Source of the DNA: Acinetobacter pecorum
Lineage (GTDB): Bacteria; Pseudomonadota; Gammaproteobacteria; Pseudomonadales; Moraxellaceae
Length of the DNA stretch: 64,000 bases
NCBI RefSeq assembly: GCF_014837015.1
Contig: NZ_JACSPT010000012.1
Location: 1-64,000 of the forward strand
Reading direction: 5' to 3'
Below, in pieces: positions 45,553 through 56,388 of this stretch (positions are counted from its first letter, which is position 1; every line of letters starts with the position of its first letter). The notes beneath the pieces are model-generated. The model worked only from the letters and a program-made list of their open reading frames with translations, had not been told where the DNA came from and did not search any database. The position numbers and the translations under genes are program-made.

Positions 45553-46719
45553 ATGCCCATTTCAGAGACATGGTTATTACCTGATGGTGTAGCTGATGTA
45601 TTACCAGAACAAGCGCAAGTCATTGAAAGCCTGCGCCGTAAATCACTGGATTTCCTTGCATCTCGAGGTTATCAGCTGGTGTACACGCCATTCATTGAAT
45701 ACATCGAATCTCTATCTTCTCTCTCAGAATCGAATCAAGATTTAGACTTAGCCACTTTTAAGGTGATCGATCAGCTTTCTGGTCGTTTACTTGGTGTGCG
45801 TGCCGATATGACACCACAAGTGGCTCGTATTGATGCGCATGTACATCCAGTGGAAGGTGTTGCACGTTACTGTTATGCAGGAACTGTCTTGCATACCAAA
45901 CCTCGCGGTTTTAATACCTCGCGTGCGCCACTACAGTTGGGTGCAGAGCTATTTGGTTCAGACAGCATCGATGCCGATGTTGAAATGGTCGACTTGATGA
46001 TCAGTCTGATTCAGGAGGCAGGCCAGGCAGATGGTATTCATCTGGACTTAGGTCATGTCGGTTTATTCCGCAGTCTGGTGGCTCAAGCAGGATTGAACAA
46101 AGTTGCTGAACAGCAATTATCTGATTTATACCAACGCAAGGCTTTACCGGAATTAGCAGAATTCACGGCAGAGCTGAAATTTGGTCAGGATTTTTATGCA
46201 CTTGGGCGCTATGCCAGTGACCTGGATGCATTGCAAGCAAATCTAAGCGCTGAAGTGCTGGCAAATCCTGCATTCAAGCAAGCTTTTGATGTACTACAAA
46301 TCACTAGGGATGAAGTTCAGACCCGTTGGCCAAACTTGAGCATTGGTATTGATGTAGTTGAATTGCGTTCGTACCATTATCATACTGGTCTGATGTATGC
46401 CGTGTATGCGCCGAACCGTGCAGCTGCACTGGCACAAGGTGGCCGTTATGATGGCATTGGTGAGCATTTTGGGCGTGCCCGTCCTGCAACCGGTTTCTCG
46501 TGTGACTTATATGCTTTAAGTGCAGGCCAGTTTGATACGATACAGGTGGTCGTTGCACCTAAAGGCAGCGATGCAGAACTTCTGAAGGCGATTCAGAACC
46601 TCCGTGCACAAGGCTTGAGTGTAATTCAGTTACTGGGTAATGATGATTTAAGCTCTGTACCATATGCGACGCACCAGCTGGTGCGTGTAGATGGCGAGTG
46701 GACAGTCAAAACGATTTAA
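45553..46719 (+). CDS. hisZ: ATP phosphoribosyltransferase regulatory subunit HisZ
   Basis: A 388-residue histidyl-tRNA-synthetase paralog without tRNA charging. LLPDGVADVLPEQA, GVRADMTPQVARID and AQGGRYDGIGEHFGRARPATGFS are HisZ-like motifs, and the anticodon-binding domain is missing or reduced. With short HisG it forms the regulated enzyme for the first step of histidine synthesis; hisG lies elsewhere. It is followed after 70 bases by purA, a common pairing in betaproteobacteria and gammaproteobacteria. Confidence 0.92.
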   Translation: MPISETWLLPDGVADVLPEQAQVIESLRRKSLDFLASRGYQLVYTPFIEYIESLSSLSESNQDLDLATFKVIDQLSGRLLGVRADMTPQVARIDAHVHPVEGVARYCYAGTVLHTKPRGFNTSRAPLQLGAELFGSDSIDADVEMVDLMISLIQEAGQADGIHLDLGHVGLFRSLVAQAGLNKVAEQQLSDLYQRKALPELAEFTAELKFGQDFYALGRYASDLDALQANLSAEVLANPAFKQAFDVLQITRDEVQTRWPNLSIGIDVVELRSYHYHTGLMYAVYAPNRAAALAQGGRYDGIGEHFGRARPATGFSCDLYALSAGQFDTIQVVVAPKGSDAELLKAIQNLRAQGLSVIQLLGNDDLSSVPYATHQLVRVDGEWTVKTI

Positions 46720-46774
46720 TTGCTTGGCTCAGTGTTCATGTCACTGAGTGGGGCTTTCAACTTTAACAGCATGA

Positions 46775-48109
<1,335 letters not shown>

Positions 48110-48127
48110 TTTGTTTTAAGCTTCAAT

Positions 48128-48157
48128 AAAAAAACCCATCTTCGGATGGGTTTTTTT
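48128..48157 (+). terminator. Terminator of hisZ-purA
   Basis: Seven A, CCCATC-TTCG-GATGGG, seven T. A UUCG-loop terminator of high stability. Confidence 0.93.
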
Positions 48158-48250
48158 ATAGGTTGAAATTATGTAGTTATTTCAAGACTAAAGTTGCATC
48201 GGTAATCCGGCGTGATGTGCTTTAACATATCGATATATAAAGAAAGAAAA

Positions 48251-48571
48251 ATGAGCATCAGGATGCAAAAAAATATATCGGCGACCATGTTTTATTCATT
48301 ATTATTCGCGATGGGCGGGGCACCAACAATTGCCATGATGATTATTCGTGCGCAAACCCAAAATCCTGAGATTATTTATACTGCACTCATTGGTCTCAGC
48401 GTCATTATTGCCTGCATTCTGGTGCCTGTTATCTTGCTACAAAATGCTTTTTTATATTTCAAACGTAAAGATGAAATACTTGAACAGAAAATAAAACCTC
48501 TCAGTCAGGTGTATCTGGGCTTAAATATTATTTGTCTGATTTACTGGTTAGCGATACAGTACTTGGCTTAA
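48251..48571 (+). CDS. Hypothetical three-helix membrane protein
   Basis: A 106-residue protein I do not recognise. Hydrophobic helices are at about 12-32, 40-62 and 85-103, with a Lys/Glu-rich loop (YFKRKDEILEQKIK) before the third. The ATG at 48251 follows an AAGAAAG stretch; in-frame GTG 48212 and ATG 48215 would add 12-13 residues. The predicted topology is coherent, so it is probably real, but no family can be named. Confidence 0.6.
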   Translation: MSIRMQKNISATMFYSLLFAMGGAPTIAMMIIRAQTQNPEIIYTALIGLSVIIACILVPVILLQNAFLYFKRKDEILEQKIKPLSQVYLGLNIICLIYWLAIQYLA

Positions 48572-48683
48572 AAATTACATAATTTATAAGAAGATGGAGT
48601 AATTATACGTTTAGCTACTGCATGCTTTCCCTTATAATTTTTACAATGTAAATTAAGCTTGAGCTAAGGTAGAGTTAATTATA

Positions 48684-49457
48684 ATGAAGAATAAACTTTT
48701 ATTAAGTATGGCCACTGCCACAGTGGTGACATTGTCGGGTTGTACTACCATTGCCGATATTGCCGGGGCGGATACTGCGACTTTAAATGCATCTGCCAGC
48801 CAAAGCTATAATGCCATGGTGAATGATGCGCGCAATAAAGGTCAGCTGGATACCAGTTCAGCCACATATAAACGTATTAATACCGTGTTTAATCGCTTGA
48901 AGCCGATTGCTAACCAAATGAATCAAACCGGTACGCCATTCCAGTGGCAACTGGCTGTACTTAAATCTGACCAGGTCAATGCCTTTGTTGCCCCGGGTGG
49001 TAAAGTCGTATTCTACACTGGTATTGTGAATAAACTGAATCTGACTGATGCTGAAATTGCAGCAATTATGGGTCATGAAATGGTACATGCCTTAGAAGAG
49101 CACTCTAAGCAGAAAATCGGCGCGCAGGCCCTCACTGACCTGGCCTTGGGAATTGGCCTGAGTGCAGCAGGTGTAGGTCAGGGCGGCGCTGCAGCTGCAC
49201 AGCTGGGTAGTCAGATCGGGATTGGTTTGCCGTACTCGCGTAATCTGGAAAGTCGTGCTGACCAAGGCGGTTTGATGCTGATGGCGCGTGCAGGCTATAA
49301 CCCGAATGCAGCCATTACCCTGTGGGAAAAAATGAATAAATTAGAAGGTGGGGGCGGAGTCGCTTTCCTGTCTACGCATCCATCGAATAGCCAGCGTATT
49401 GGACAGATGCGTCAACAGTTGCCAGCAGCAATGCAGATTTATAACCAAAACAAATAA
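48684..49457 (+). CDS. M48-family metalloprotease lipoprotein (LoiP/YcaL-like)
   Basis: A 257-residue lipoprotein: signal peptide with lipobox LSGC (C20), then an M48 domain with zinc-binding HEMVH near 132 and the third ligand Glu in NLESRADQGG. VAPGGKVVFYTGIV precedes the site, as in LoiP and YcaL. These periplasmic proteases act in outer-membrane protein quality control. There is no membrane helix beyond the signal, unlike HtpX. Monocistronic. Confidence 0.9.
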   Translation: MKNKLLLSMATATVVTLSGCTTIADIAGADTATLNASASQSYNAMVNDARNKGQLDTSSATYKRINTVFNRLKPIANQMNQTGTPFQWQLAVLKSDQVNAFVAPGGKVVFYTGIVNKLNLTDAEIAAIMGHEMVHALEEHSKQKIGAQALTDLALGIGLSAAGVGQGGAAAAQLGSQIGIGLPYSRNLESRADQGGLMLMARAGYNPNAAITLWEKMNKLEGGGGVAFLSTHPSNSQRIGQMRQQLPAAMQIYNQNK

Positions 49458-49501
49458 TCCAATGATTATTCTTTGAAAAAGGATCTTGATGGGATTAAAA
49501 G

Positions 49502-49527
49502 GGCAGGGTATTGATCCTGCCTTTTTT
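49502..49527 (+). terminator. Terminator of the M48 protease gene
   Basis: GGCAGG and CCTGCC enclose GTATTGAT, then six T. Confidence 0.85.
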
Positions 49528-49573
49528 ATGGCTCATTTTTTGATGGACATTGTTTGAGTTATTTTTCTTGGCA

Positions 49574-49606
49574 ACAAAAAAGGGCAAAGTTTGCACTTTG
49601 CCCTTT
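49574..49606 (-). terminator. Terminator of the SlyD-like gene (minus strand)
   Basis: AAAGGGCAAAGT pairs with ACTTTGCCCTTT around TTGC; on the minus strand a run of T follows. Twenty-two bases past the stop. Confidence 0.88.
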
Positions 49607-49627
49607 ATCACACCCGATCAGAAGATC

Positions 49628-50110
49628 TTAGTGTTGGTGACCACCTGCACCATGTACATGGCCGTGATCTAATTCTTCTTGAGAAGCTTCACGAACAGAT
49701 ACGATTTCAACTTCAAAAGTCAGATCTTGACCAGCAAGTGGGAAGTTAGCATCAACAACAACATTGTCGCCTTCAACTGCTTTAACAGTTACGATTTGCA
49801 CGCCGTCATCAGTTTGAGCCTGGAACTGCATACCTGCTTGAATATTGTCTACGCCTTGGAACATTTGCGCAGGAACTTCTTGAACTAGGTCTGGATTGTA
49901 TTCGCCATAACCTTCAGCAGCTGGAACGTTTACAGTGAATTTATCACCTACAGTTTTACCTTCTAGCGCGTTTTCTAATCCTGGGATGATATTACCTGCA
50001 CCGTGCAAATAGGCAAGTGGTTCACCTTGAGATTGATCGAGAGTTTCACCCTCTGCGTTAGTCAATGTGTAGTGGAAAGAAACCACGTGGTTATTTGCAA
50101 TAGCAGTCAT
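49628..50110 (-). CDS. slyD: FKBP-type peptidyl-prolyl isomerase, SlyD-like
   Basis: A 160-residue cytosolic isomerase with the FKBP core split by the SlyD insert-in-flap domain: VVSFHYTLTNAEGETLDQS, LAYLHGAGNIIPGLE, then the chaperone insert (EGYGEYNPDLVQEVP) and GQDLTFEVEIVSV. The C-terminal tail HGHVHGAGGHQH is a shortened form of the metal-binding tail of E. coli SlyD. ATG 50110 gives the family start; a more upstream codon adds six residues. It may bind nickel or zinc. Confidence 0.9.
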   Translation of the reverse strand: MTAIANNHVVSFHYTLTNAEGETLDQSQGEPLAYLHGAGNIIPGLENALEGKTVGDKFTVNVPAAEGYGEYNPDLVQEVPAQMFQGVDNIQAGMQFQAQTDDGVQIVTVKAVEGDNVVVDANFPLAGQDLTFEVEIVSVREASQEELDHGHVHGAGGHQH

Positions 50111-50246
50111 GTTAATTGATCCATTCAATTTTTTAAGGGTACATCATAAAGTGAAATTGCGTTTTTGTAGACTAAAATTAGCAAAAAAACGCAATTCGAC
50201 AATTTTATTGACGATTTTTTCATTGATTGGGTCAAATTCTGGAATT

Positions 50247-51533
50247 TCAATGCAATTTCAGCTTTGGAGATATTTTCCGTGTAACAAAATCTTTTGCGGT
50301 TAGAATGCCCGCATGCGCATACCCATGAATGGTTGCCTGATGAATCCGGTACAAGGACACATACATTGATTTGGCGACAAAGCCTTGCACATTGACCTGA
50401 CCGAGTAATTCCCCAACGGCTTTATTCTGACTTAGGGAAATGAGTGAACCCTTGTCAGAAAATTTAAACATGGGCAAATAGTTTTCCTCATTGATCCGGG
50501 CTTTTAAGGCATTGGCCAGAAAGTTGGCCTGCTGGCTGGCGACTTGTGCGCGTGGACCCAATACCGGTTCATCTGCTGCAGGTTGGCAATGTGCACAGTC
50601 ACCAAAAGCAAAGATGTCTGGATCAGATTTGGTTTGCAGGGTGGAATAGACTTTCAATCGGTGAATATTGTCCTTTTCCATATCTTGTAGTTGCACTAAG
50701 ACTTCAGGTGCTTTGATACCGGCGGCCCAGACTTTAATCTCGGCATCCAGACTTGAACCATCTGCAAAATAAATCTTGTCTTCATCGACCTTGGCCACCC
50801 GATGACCGGTCAAGACTTCAATGCCAAACTTTTCCATTTGTTGCATGGTGTGTTCAGCAACTCTAGGTGAGAGTGCCGTCAGAATGCGATCCGCCGCTTC
50901 AATTAAGGTGATTTTTACTTTTTTCGGGTCAACCTTGTTTAAACCATATTTAAAGAAATTATGTTTGGCTTCTACCAGCTCCGCTGCCAGTTCTACTCCG
51001 GTTGCTCCGGCACCAATAATCGCGATATTCAGTTCACGATTCGAAGCTTCATGCTGTGCGTTCAGATAGAGATGCAACATGTCCTGCTGAAAAACATCCG
51101 CCTGTTTACGGCTGTCGAGAAAATGACAGAACTGTCTTACCCCTTCGGTATTAAAATCATTCGAGGTAGAACCCAAGGCCAGTACCAGTGTGTCATAGGA
51201 AATATGCTGGTTTTTCTTGGATTGGGCTGTTTTGGAGAAATATTCTGTTTCGACCAGAATCTGTTTGGCTTCACGATCTAGTCCTGTGAATGTACCCAAG
51301 ACAAATTCATAATGATGTGCTGCTGAATGAGCAAAATAATTGGTTTCTTCTTGATGTGGATTTAAGGTACCTGCAGCCACTTCATGCAGCAGCGGTTTCC
51401 AGATATGTGTCAGTTTTTGATCGACCAGAATAATCTGGGCCTTACCGCTTTTACCCAAGCTATCACCCAACTGAGTCGCCAGTTCCAGACCACCGGCACC
51501 GCCACCCACAATCACGATTTTATTTGCTGTCAT
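50247..51533 (-). CDS. ndh: Type II NADH:quinone dehydrogenase (NDH-2)
   Basis: A 428-residue membrane-associated flavoprotein that oxidises NADH without pumping protons. The first Rossmann motif is VGGGAGGLELATQLG (FAD), the second IIGAGATGVELAAEL (NADH), and FAFGDCAHC closes the FAD site. AQVASQQANFLANAL is the quinone-side motif. The C-terminus (about 40 residues) supplies membrane attachment. Monocistronic. Confidence 0.93.
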   Translation of the reverse strand: MTANKIVIVGGGAGGLELATQLGDSLGKSGKAQIILVDQKLTHIWKPLLHEVAAGTLNPHQEETNYFAHSAAHHYEFVLGTFTGLDREAKQILVETEYFSKTAQSKKNQHISYDTLVLALGSTSNDFNTEGVRQFCHFLDSRKQADVFQQDMLHLYLNAQHEASNRELNIAIIGAGATGVELAAELVEAKHNFFKYGLNKVDPKKVKITLIEAADRILTALSPRVAEHTMQQMEKFGIEVLTGHRVAKVDEDKIYFADGSSLDAEIKVWAAGIKAPEVLVQLQDMEKDNIHRLKVYSTLQTKSDPDIFAFGDCAHCQPAADEPVLGPRAQVASQQANFLANALKARINEENYLPMFKFSDKGSLISLSQNKAVGELLGQVNVQGFVAKSMYVSLYRIHQATIHGYAHAGILTAKDFVTRKISPKLKLH

Positions 51534-51715
51534 ATATGATTAACCTGTTTATTTTTTTAATAAAAATAAGAGAAATAGAAAGAAAATATACTATGGCATG
51601 GGCCAGATCGCGTCTTGGTTAAAATTGTTATACACATTACAAAACGTAGCAATTCTGTGAGGGCAGGTAAGTTTCCCTGTCTTGAGGGTGTGAGGCAGGG
51701 AGAAAGGAAAATCTG

Positions 51716-51743
51716 CCAGAAGATCAGCGAAAAAATCTTCTGG
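51716..51743 (-). terminator. Probable terminator of the DD-carboxypeptidase gene
   Basis: CCAGAAGAT and ATCTTCTGG enclose ten bases, 33 bases past the minus-strand stop. The tail CAGATTTTCC is only partly U-rich. Confidence 0.5.
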
Positions 51744-51776
51744 CTTAAAGAACAGTTAACTTGACAGCTAGCGCTA

Positions 51777-53090
51777 TTATTTATTTAGAGGATAAAGCTT
51801 TACGCTTGGTGTAGAGTCTGAAAAGAAAGTAAATAAACCTTGCAGCCAGCTAAAGAATTTCTGAAACAGGTTAGCTTCTTCAATTTCGACATGATCTTCA
51901 ATCAGGATAGTACGGATTAACTGGTTATTTTGATAGACCTGAATGGTTGCCAGAGGCATGATAGTCGCCAAGGGCGCAATGAGCTCAGATGCCTTTACTT
52001 CCACACTGATATGCGTCTGGGTTTCTTGTAAAGGTTCGATACTTCTTAAAATGCCATCACCAGTATTCAGCATAATACGTTGATTGGTCTGGTCGAATTG
52101 ATTCAGGTCGATACTATACCCCTGATCATATAAAGAGGTGGTAATAATCTGCGGTTGCTTGGTCTGCACCTTAAACATTTTTAAGGTTGATTTGATTACA
52201 GGCAGCTCAGCCAGTAGCTGTTTATCTTTGATCGCTACTTCATTGCGGGTATAGGTATAGGCCAGATTCATCAGCTTATGCGATACTTCAGCGCGTTTTG
52301 CCGCACTTTTAGTACCCAGTACTACCACAATCAGACGTCGGTTCGGCATTTCAAGATCTGCCGTGACACGATTGGCCGTCAGCGCCAGGTTGTAGCCTGC
52401 TGCACGGGTAAAACCGGTTTTTAAACCATCCACCGTAGGATCTACCTGAAGCACACGGTTGGTTGCGCGATGAAAATGTCGGTTATAGGTAAAGCTTGGC
52501 TGTTTGGAATAATACAGATAATCCGGAGTTTCATTGACGACTGCCATAGATAGTCTGGCCAAATCTGCGGCAGTAGAATAATGTTCAGGCATGGTAATAC
52601 CTGCCGGATTCTGGAAATTGGTATGCTGCATGCCCAGCATTTTGGCTTCCTGATTCATGCGTTCAACAAACTGCGGAATACCACCCGAAATTTTCTCAGC
52701 CAGCGTGACTGCAGCATCATTGGCAGACATGATAATTAAGCCCGCCAGAAGCTGATCGACTGAAATCTGATCACCTTCTTTCAGGTACATCTGTGACTCA
52801 TCCCACATCACAGTTTTCACCACAGAAGTCGCGGTTAAAACTTCATTTTTATTTAATTTTCCGGCCTCAATTTCCTTCAAGGCAATATAAGCCACCATCA
52901 TTTTGGTTAGCGAGGCCGGAGCACGCTGAACATCAGCATTGTGCTCGGCAATAACTTGACCAGATTGTGAATCCAGAATGGTCCAGGCTTCAGCTTCAAC
53001 GCTTTCAGGCACAATATTGAGTAGGGCAGCATGGGAAAATGCAGAAATAAATAAACTGAAAACCGCAATCAGTGAGATGATGTATTTCAA
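51777..53090 (-). CDS. D-alanyl-D-alanine carboxypeptidase (PBP5/6 family, long form)
   Basis: A 437-residue class C low-mass PBP. Signal peptide cleaved near SHA-AL. Catalytic SxxK is SLTK (PASLTKMM), SxN is SAN (IIMSANDAA), KTG is in VDGLKTGF. After the PBP5 C-terminal domain it has an extra basic and hydrophobic end with LFQKFFSWLQGLFTFF, likely the amphipathic membrane anchor. It trims terminal D-Ala from peptidoglycan stems. It is longer than typical DacC (about 380-400 residues), so it is probably the second paralog. Confidence 0.88.
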   Translation of the reverse strand: MKYIISLIAVFSLFISAFSHAALLNIVPESVEAEAWTILDSQSGQVIAEHNADVQRAPASLTKMMVAYIALKEIEAGKLNKNEVLTATSVVKTVMWDESQMYLKEGDQISVDQLLAGLIIMSANDAAVTLAEKISGGIPQFVERMNQEAKMLGMQHTNFQNPAGITMPEHYSTAADLARLSMAVVNETPDYLYYSKQPSFTYNRHFHRATNRVLQVDPTVDGLKTGFTRAAGYNLALTANRVTADLEMPNRRLIVVVLGTKSAAKRAEVSHKLMNLAYTYTRNEVAIKDKQLLAELPVIKSTLKMFKVQTKQPQIITTSLYDQGYSIDLNQFDQTNQRIMLNTGDGILRSIEPLQETQTHISVEVKASELIAPLATIMPLATIQVYQNNQLIRTILIEDHVEIEEANLFQKFFSWLQGLFTFFSDSTPSVKLYPLNK

Positions 53091-53265
53091 TGGTGTTCCT
53101 TGATAACCCGCTGGGTGTTGAACGATTTAATTTTCACGCATGCTATGCCTTTTTTATACAGATAGCTAGTCGTAAATGTAGACAAATAAGACAGCTAAAC
53201 CATCCTGGCTTAAAAAATGCTAAGCTAAGCTATATCTCATTTATTTTAATTTTATATCGTCTATT

Positions 53266-54969
53266 ATGTTGCATTATCAAATCGAATTTGACGATTATCG
53301 TCAGCATCTTATTCACGTAACTGTTCGCTTTCTTGCTGATCCGACGCAAGTCTTGTCATTGCCGACCTGGATTCCAGGAAGCTATCTGATCCGGGAATTT
53401 TCCAAACATATTGAAGCGGTCAAGGCTTATGATGAAGATGGGCGCCAGCTACAAATCCAGAAGTTTGAAAAGAATAAATGGCGTTTATTCAACACCGATC
53501 ATGAGCTGATTACGGTGGAATATGATGTCTATGCCTATGACCTGTCCGTTCGTGGTGCATACGTGGATCAAAATCGTCTCTACGTGAACCCGGCTTGTGC
53601 ATGTCTGGGGCTGGAAGGTCAGGAAAATAAAGAAATTGAACTGGAAATCTTCCTGCCAGATGAATTAAAGCATTTCCAATTGGCAACCGGCATGCAGGCC
53701 AAAAGTCTGGTCAAAGGCCGTTTCACGCTGAAAGCTAAAAACTATGCCGAACTGATTGATGCGCCATTTGAGCTGGCAGAACAAACCCGTTTCAGTTTTG
53801 AAGCAAATGGTATTCCACATGAATTTGTAGTGTCCGGTAAACACGCCATGAATGCTACGCGTATGCAGCAGGACATTGAAAAAATCTGTCGTACAGAAAT
53901 TTCCATGTTTGGTTCAGCACCGTTTGCGGACTATACTTTTATGACGATGGCAACCGGCAACAGCTATGGGGGGCTGGAACATCCGAACTCGACCAGCCTG
54001 ATTACACCACGCGATGACTTGCCGAAAGCCAATGAACCTGAAGAACCTTCAAAAGATTATCAGCGTTTCCTCGGCTTATGTAGCCATGAATATTTCCATT
54101 CATGGTTGGTGAAGTTTATTCGACCTGAAAACTTCGTGAACTATGATCTAAACAGAGAAGGCTATACGTCTTTGCTGTGGATCTTTGAAGGCTTTACTTC
54201 CTATTACGATGATTTGATTTTGCTGCGTAGCGGCGTGATTAATCAGGAATCATATATTGCTTTGTTAAAAGCACAGATTGACCGTTATTTGCAGAATCCG
54301 GGACGTGCGATTCAGTCAGTGTCTGAATCCAGTTTTGATGCCTGGGTGAAATTCTACCGTCAGGATGAAAACTCCAATAATGCCGGAACAAGCTATTACA
54401 ACAAAGGTTGTCTGGTAGCACTTTGTCTGGACTTGGGACTGCGTTTACGTGGTTCAAGTCTGGATGCCTTAATGCGCCGTTTGTATGAAAATGCGCAAAA
54501 TGGTATTCAGGTGCACGAACGGACAATCTTTGAATTATGCAAAGAACTGACAGGTGATGATTGGTCAGAACAGATTAATCACTTGATCAATACGACAGAT
54601 GAACTGCCGCTGGATCAGCTCTTACCTGAGTTTGGTATTGGTTATAGCCTGAAAAATGACAAGTCTTTGCCATTTGGCTTAAAGCTGGCAGATAAGCCGG
54701 AAGGCGTACTGGTTCAATCTGCGCGTCGTGATGCTGTGGCTGTACAGGCCGGTCTTTCTGCCAATGACGTGATTATTGCGATTGACGGTCTAAAAGCCAC
54801 GACCAAGCTTCTCGAAAGCTATGCAAAACAGAACGGTAGTTTTACAGTATACGCGTTCCGTCGAGATGAGCTGATGACTTTTGAAGTTCAGGCAGGCGGT
54901 TCTAAACTGACCGAAGTTGAACTGAAAGTTGAAGATCAGGCCAAAGCTGAAAAGTGGCTTAAAGCTTAA
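53266..54969 (+). CDS. M61-family glycyl aminopeptidase-like protein with PDZ domain
   Basis: A 567-residue protein without a signal peptide, so likely cytosolic. It has a beta-rich N-terminal domain (TWIPGSYLIREFSKHIE), an M61 catalytic domain with HEYFH near 275, the distal ligand in IFEGFTSYYDD, and a C-terminal PDZ-like region with AGLSANDVIIAIDGLK. Family members cleave N-terminal Gly or Ala peptides. Promoter space (175 bases) is shared with the divergent carboxypeptidase. Confidence 0.9.
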   Translation: MLHYQIEFDDYRQHLIHVTVRFLADPTQVLSLPTWIPGSYLIREFSKHIEAVKAYDEDGRQLQIQKFEKNKWRLFNTDHELITVEYDVYAYDLSVRGAYVDQNRLYVNPACACLGLEGQENKEIELEIFLPDELKHFQLATGMQAKSLVKGRFTLKAKNYAELIDAPFELAEQTRFSFEANGIPHEFVVSGKHAMNATRMQQDIEKICRTEISMFGSAPFADYTFMTMATGNSYGGLEHPNSTSLITPRDDLPKANEPEEPSKDYQRFLGLCSHEYFHSWLVKFIRPENFVNYDLNREGYTSLLWIFEGFTSYYDDLILLRSGVINQESYIALLKAQIDRYLQNPGRAIQSVSESSFDAWVKFYRQDENSNNAGTSYYNKGCLVALCLDLGLRLRGSSLDALMRRLYENAQNGIQVHERTIFELCKELTGDDWSEQINHLINTTDELPLDQLLPEFGIGYSLKNDKSLPFGLKLADKPEGVLVQSARRDAVAVQAGLSANDVIIAIDGLKATTKLLESYAKQNGSFTVYAFRRDELMTFEVQAGGSKLTEVELKVEDQAKAEKWLKA

Positions 54970-54985
54970 TTCAATTTCAAACTTT

Positions 54986-55014
54986 AAAACCGATGCTTAG
55001 GCATCGGTTTTTTT
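54986..55014 (+). terminator. Terminator of the M61 peptidase gene
   Basis: AAAACCGATGC and GCATCGGTTTT enclose TTAG; further T follow. Confidence 0.9.
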
Positions 55015-55352
55015 ATTGACTAAATATCAACATGATATTTATTTAATGAGCAGTCAGGAAATTCCATTGAATTTAGCTTGCGATTTAATGATGCTGATTC
55101 CTCATTTGAATATCATAAAATGCTAGTACGACCATTATTGGCTTTGCGTTCTGCTATAGCAGTCAATGTATCGCAAAGACATCTTGGTCCTGATTAAACA
55201 TCCGGTTAACTTGCTGATCCAATACAAATCTCCTTTTTTGAATACATTTTATTTTTTAGATCACTAAATATGAATCGTAAATGGCATTTCAATAAAAGAA
55301 TAACAAGAAAAAAAAGGAAGGCCCAAAGAGGGTGGGCCTTAAGTGGGAGAGC
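55015..55352. other. Spacer between the M61 gene and hiuH
   Basis: It carries a 50-codon frame without a start, ending at 55196 (includes EFSLRFNDADSSFEYHKML), which may be a decayed gene end. Inside it CTTTGCG/CGCAAAG (55142-55178) surrounds the palindrome CTGCTATAGCAG. No intact gene. The hiuH terminator lies at its end. Confidence 0.45.
55306..55340 (-). terminator. Terminator of hiuH (minus strand)
   Basis: AAGGCCC pairs with GGGCCTT around nine bases; on the minus strand it is followed by CCTTTTTTTTC. Thirteen bases past the hiuH stop. Confidence 0.85.
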
Positions 55353-55751
55353 TTAGTTGCCGCGATAGGTTGAATAACCATAGGGGCTTAATAGCAGCGG
55401 GATATGATAGTGATTGACTGAGCCATCTACTTCAAAAATCACCGGTACTTCCGGGAAAAAGCTGTTTTGCTTTTGGGTTTTAAACCAGTCACCAGTTTTA
55501 AAAGTCACTTTGTAGGTTCCTTTATCAAAGGTTTTATTCTCTGGGTACAGTGCTGTGATACGACCCTGAGGATTGGTCCTTGCTTGTGAAAGCTGTACCC
55601 ATTTGCCATTTTTCTGTGTTTCCAGCGTCACTTCTACATTTGGAGAAGGCAAGCCATTTTCCAGATTCAGCACGTGTACACTCAGCGGATTCTGGGCAAA
55701 AGAAAGAGTTACTGCAGTAGTGGCAAGAGTCGCGATTAAGATTTTTTTCAT
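55353..55751 (-). CDS. hiuH: Periplasmic 5-hydroxyisourate hydrolase
   Basis: A 132-residue transthyretin-like enzyme. A signal peptide (cleavage near SFA-QN) exports it. Active-site residues are H26 (LSVHVLN), R64 (PQGRI) and the histidines of NHYHIPLLLSP; the C-terminus YSTYRGN is the family tetrapeptide with Asn for the usual Ser. It hydrolyses 5-hydroxyisourate from urate oxidation. No other urate gene is near. It lies 70 bases after the HbpS-like gene in the same direction; E. coli hiuH has the same export and a neighbouring two-component system. Confidence 0.9.
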   Translation of the reverse strand: MKKILIATLATTAVTLSFAQNPLSVHVLNLENGLPSPNVEVTLETQKNGKWVQLSQARTNPQGRITALYPENKTFDKGTYKVTFKTGDWFKTQKQNSFFPEVPVIFEVDGSVNHYHIPLLLSPYGYSTYRGN

Positions 55752-55821
55752 GTTGTGTTCCTCGTTGGAATGACGGAATAATGTTTAATCAAAGGAATAA
55801 AAAATTACTAATTAAAAGATA

Positions 55822-56319
55822 TCAAAGCTGCTTTAAGGTGGTTTGAATGCCGCTATTAGCACATTGATGATCCTGTGCTGAGCCGCCTGCACCTGCGACG
55901 CCTACTGCGCCTACAATCTGGTTTTGGTAAATGACAGGGACACCACCACCCAGTAATAGCAATTCAGGCAAGCTATTCAGATTCTGTGCATCCGGATTTT
56001 TCTGGGCATTGCGCATAAAATCCAGTGTGCTGGTTTTAGTTGAATACGCGGTGAAAGCTTTCCGTTCCGCTGCAATCAGGTTGTGAATGCCGACAGATTC
56101 ATGGCGCTGGCTGGCCAGCAGGTTGCCACCCTGATCTAGAATAACGACTGCCGCCGGCTTGGCCTGTTGCTGACAAGCAAGCATGACGTTGCTGGCCATG
56201 AGCTTTGCTACTTCTAGCGACATGACTGGCGCCGTTTTAAATTCTGCATGCGCCACTGAGCTGAGTAGTAATACGCTGCTGAGCAAGGTCAGGGTTGTGT
56301 TGGCGATTGAAATTTTCAT
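55822..56319 (-). CDS. Exported GlcG/HbpS-family protein
   Basis: A 165-residue periplasmic protein: signal peptide cleaved near AHA-EF, then the GlcG/HbpS (DUF336) fold with KPAAVVILDQGGNLLASQRHE, AERKAFTAYSTKT, and GGGVPVIYQNQIVGAVGVAG. In Streptomyces reticuli, HbpS is an extracellular heme-binding partner of the sensor kinase SenS. The gene is divergent from a two-component system, so a similar sensing role is possible but not shown. Probably cotranscribed with hiuH. Confidence 0.85.
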   Translation of the reverse strand: MKISIANTTLTLLSSVLLLSSVAHAEFKTAPVMSLEVAKLMASNVMLACQQQAKPAAVVILDQGGNLLASQRHESVGIHNLIAAERKAFTAYSTKTSTLDFMRNAQKNPDAQNLNSLPELLLLGGGVPVIYQNQIVGAVGVAGAGGSAQDHQCANSGIQTTLKQL

Positions 56320-56388
56320 GGTTATCTTTCATGCAATTGGCTACTGGGGCTATCTTAGAAAAAAATCCGCCAGTGCAGCATGACAATC

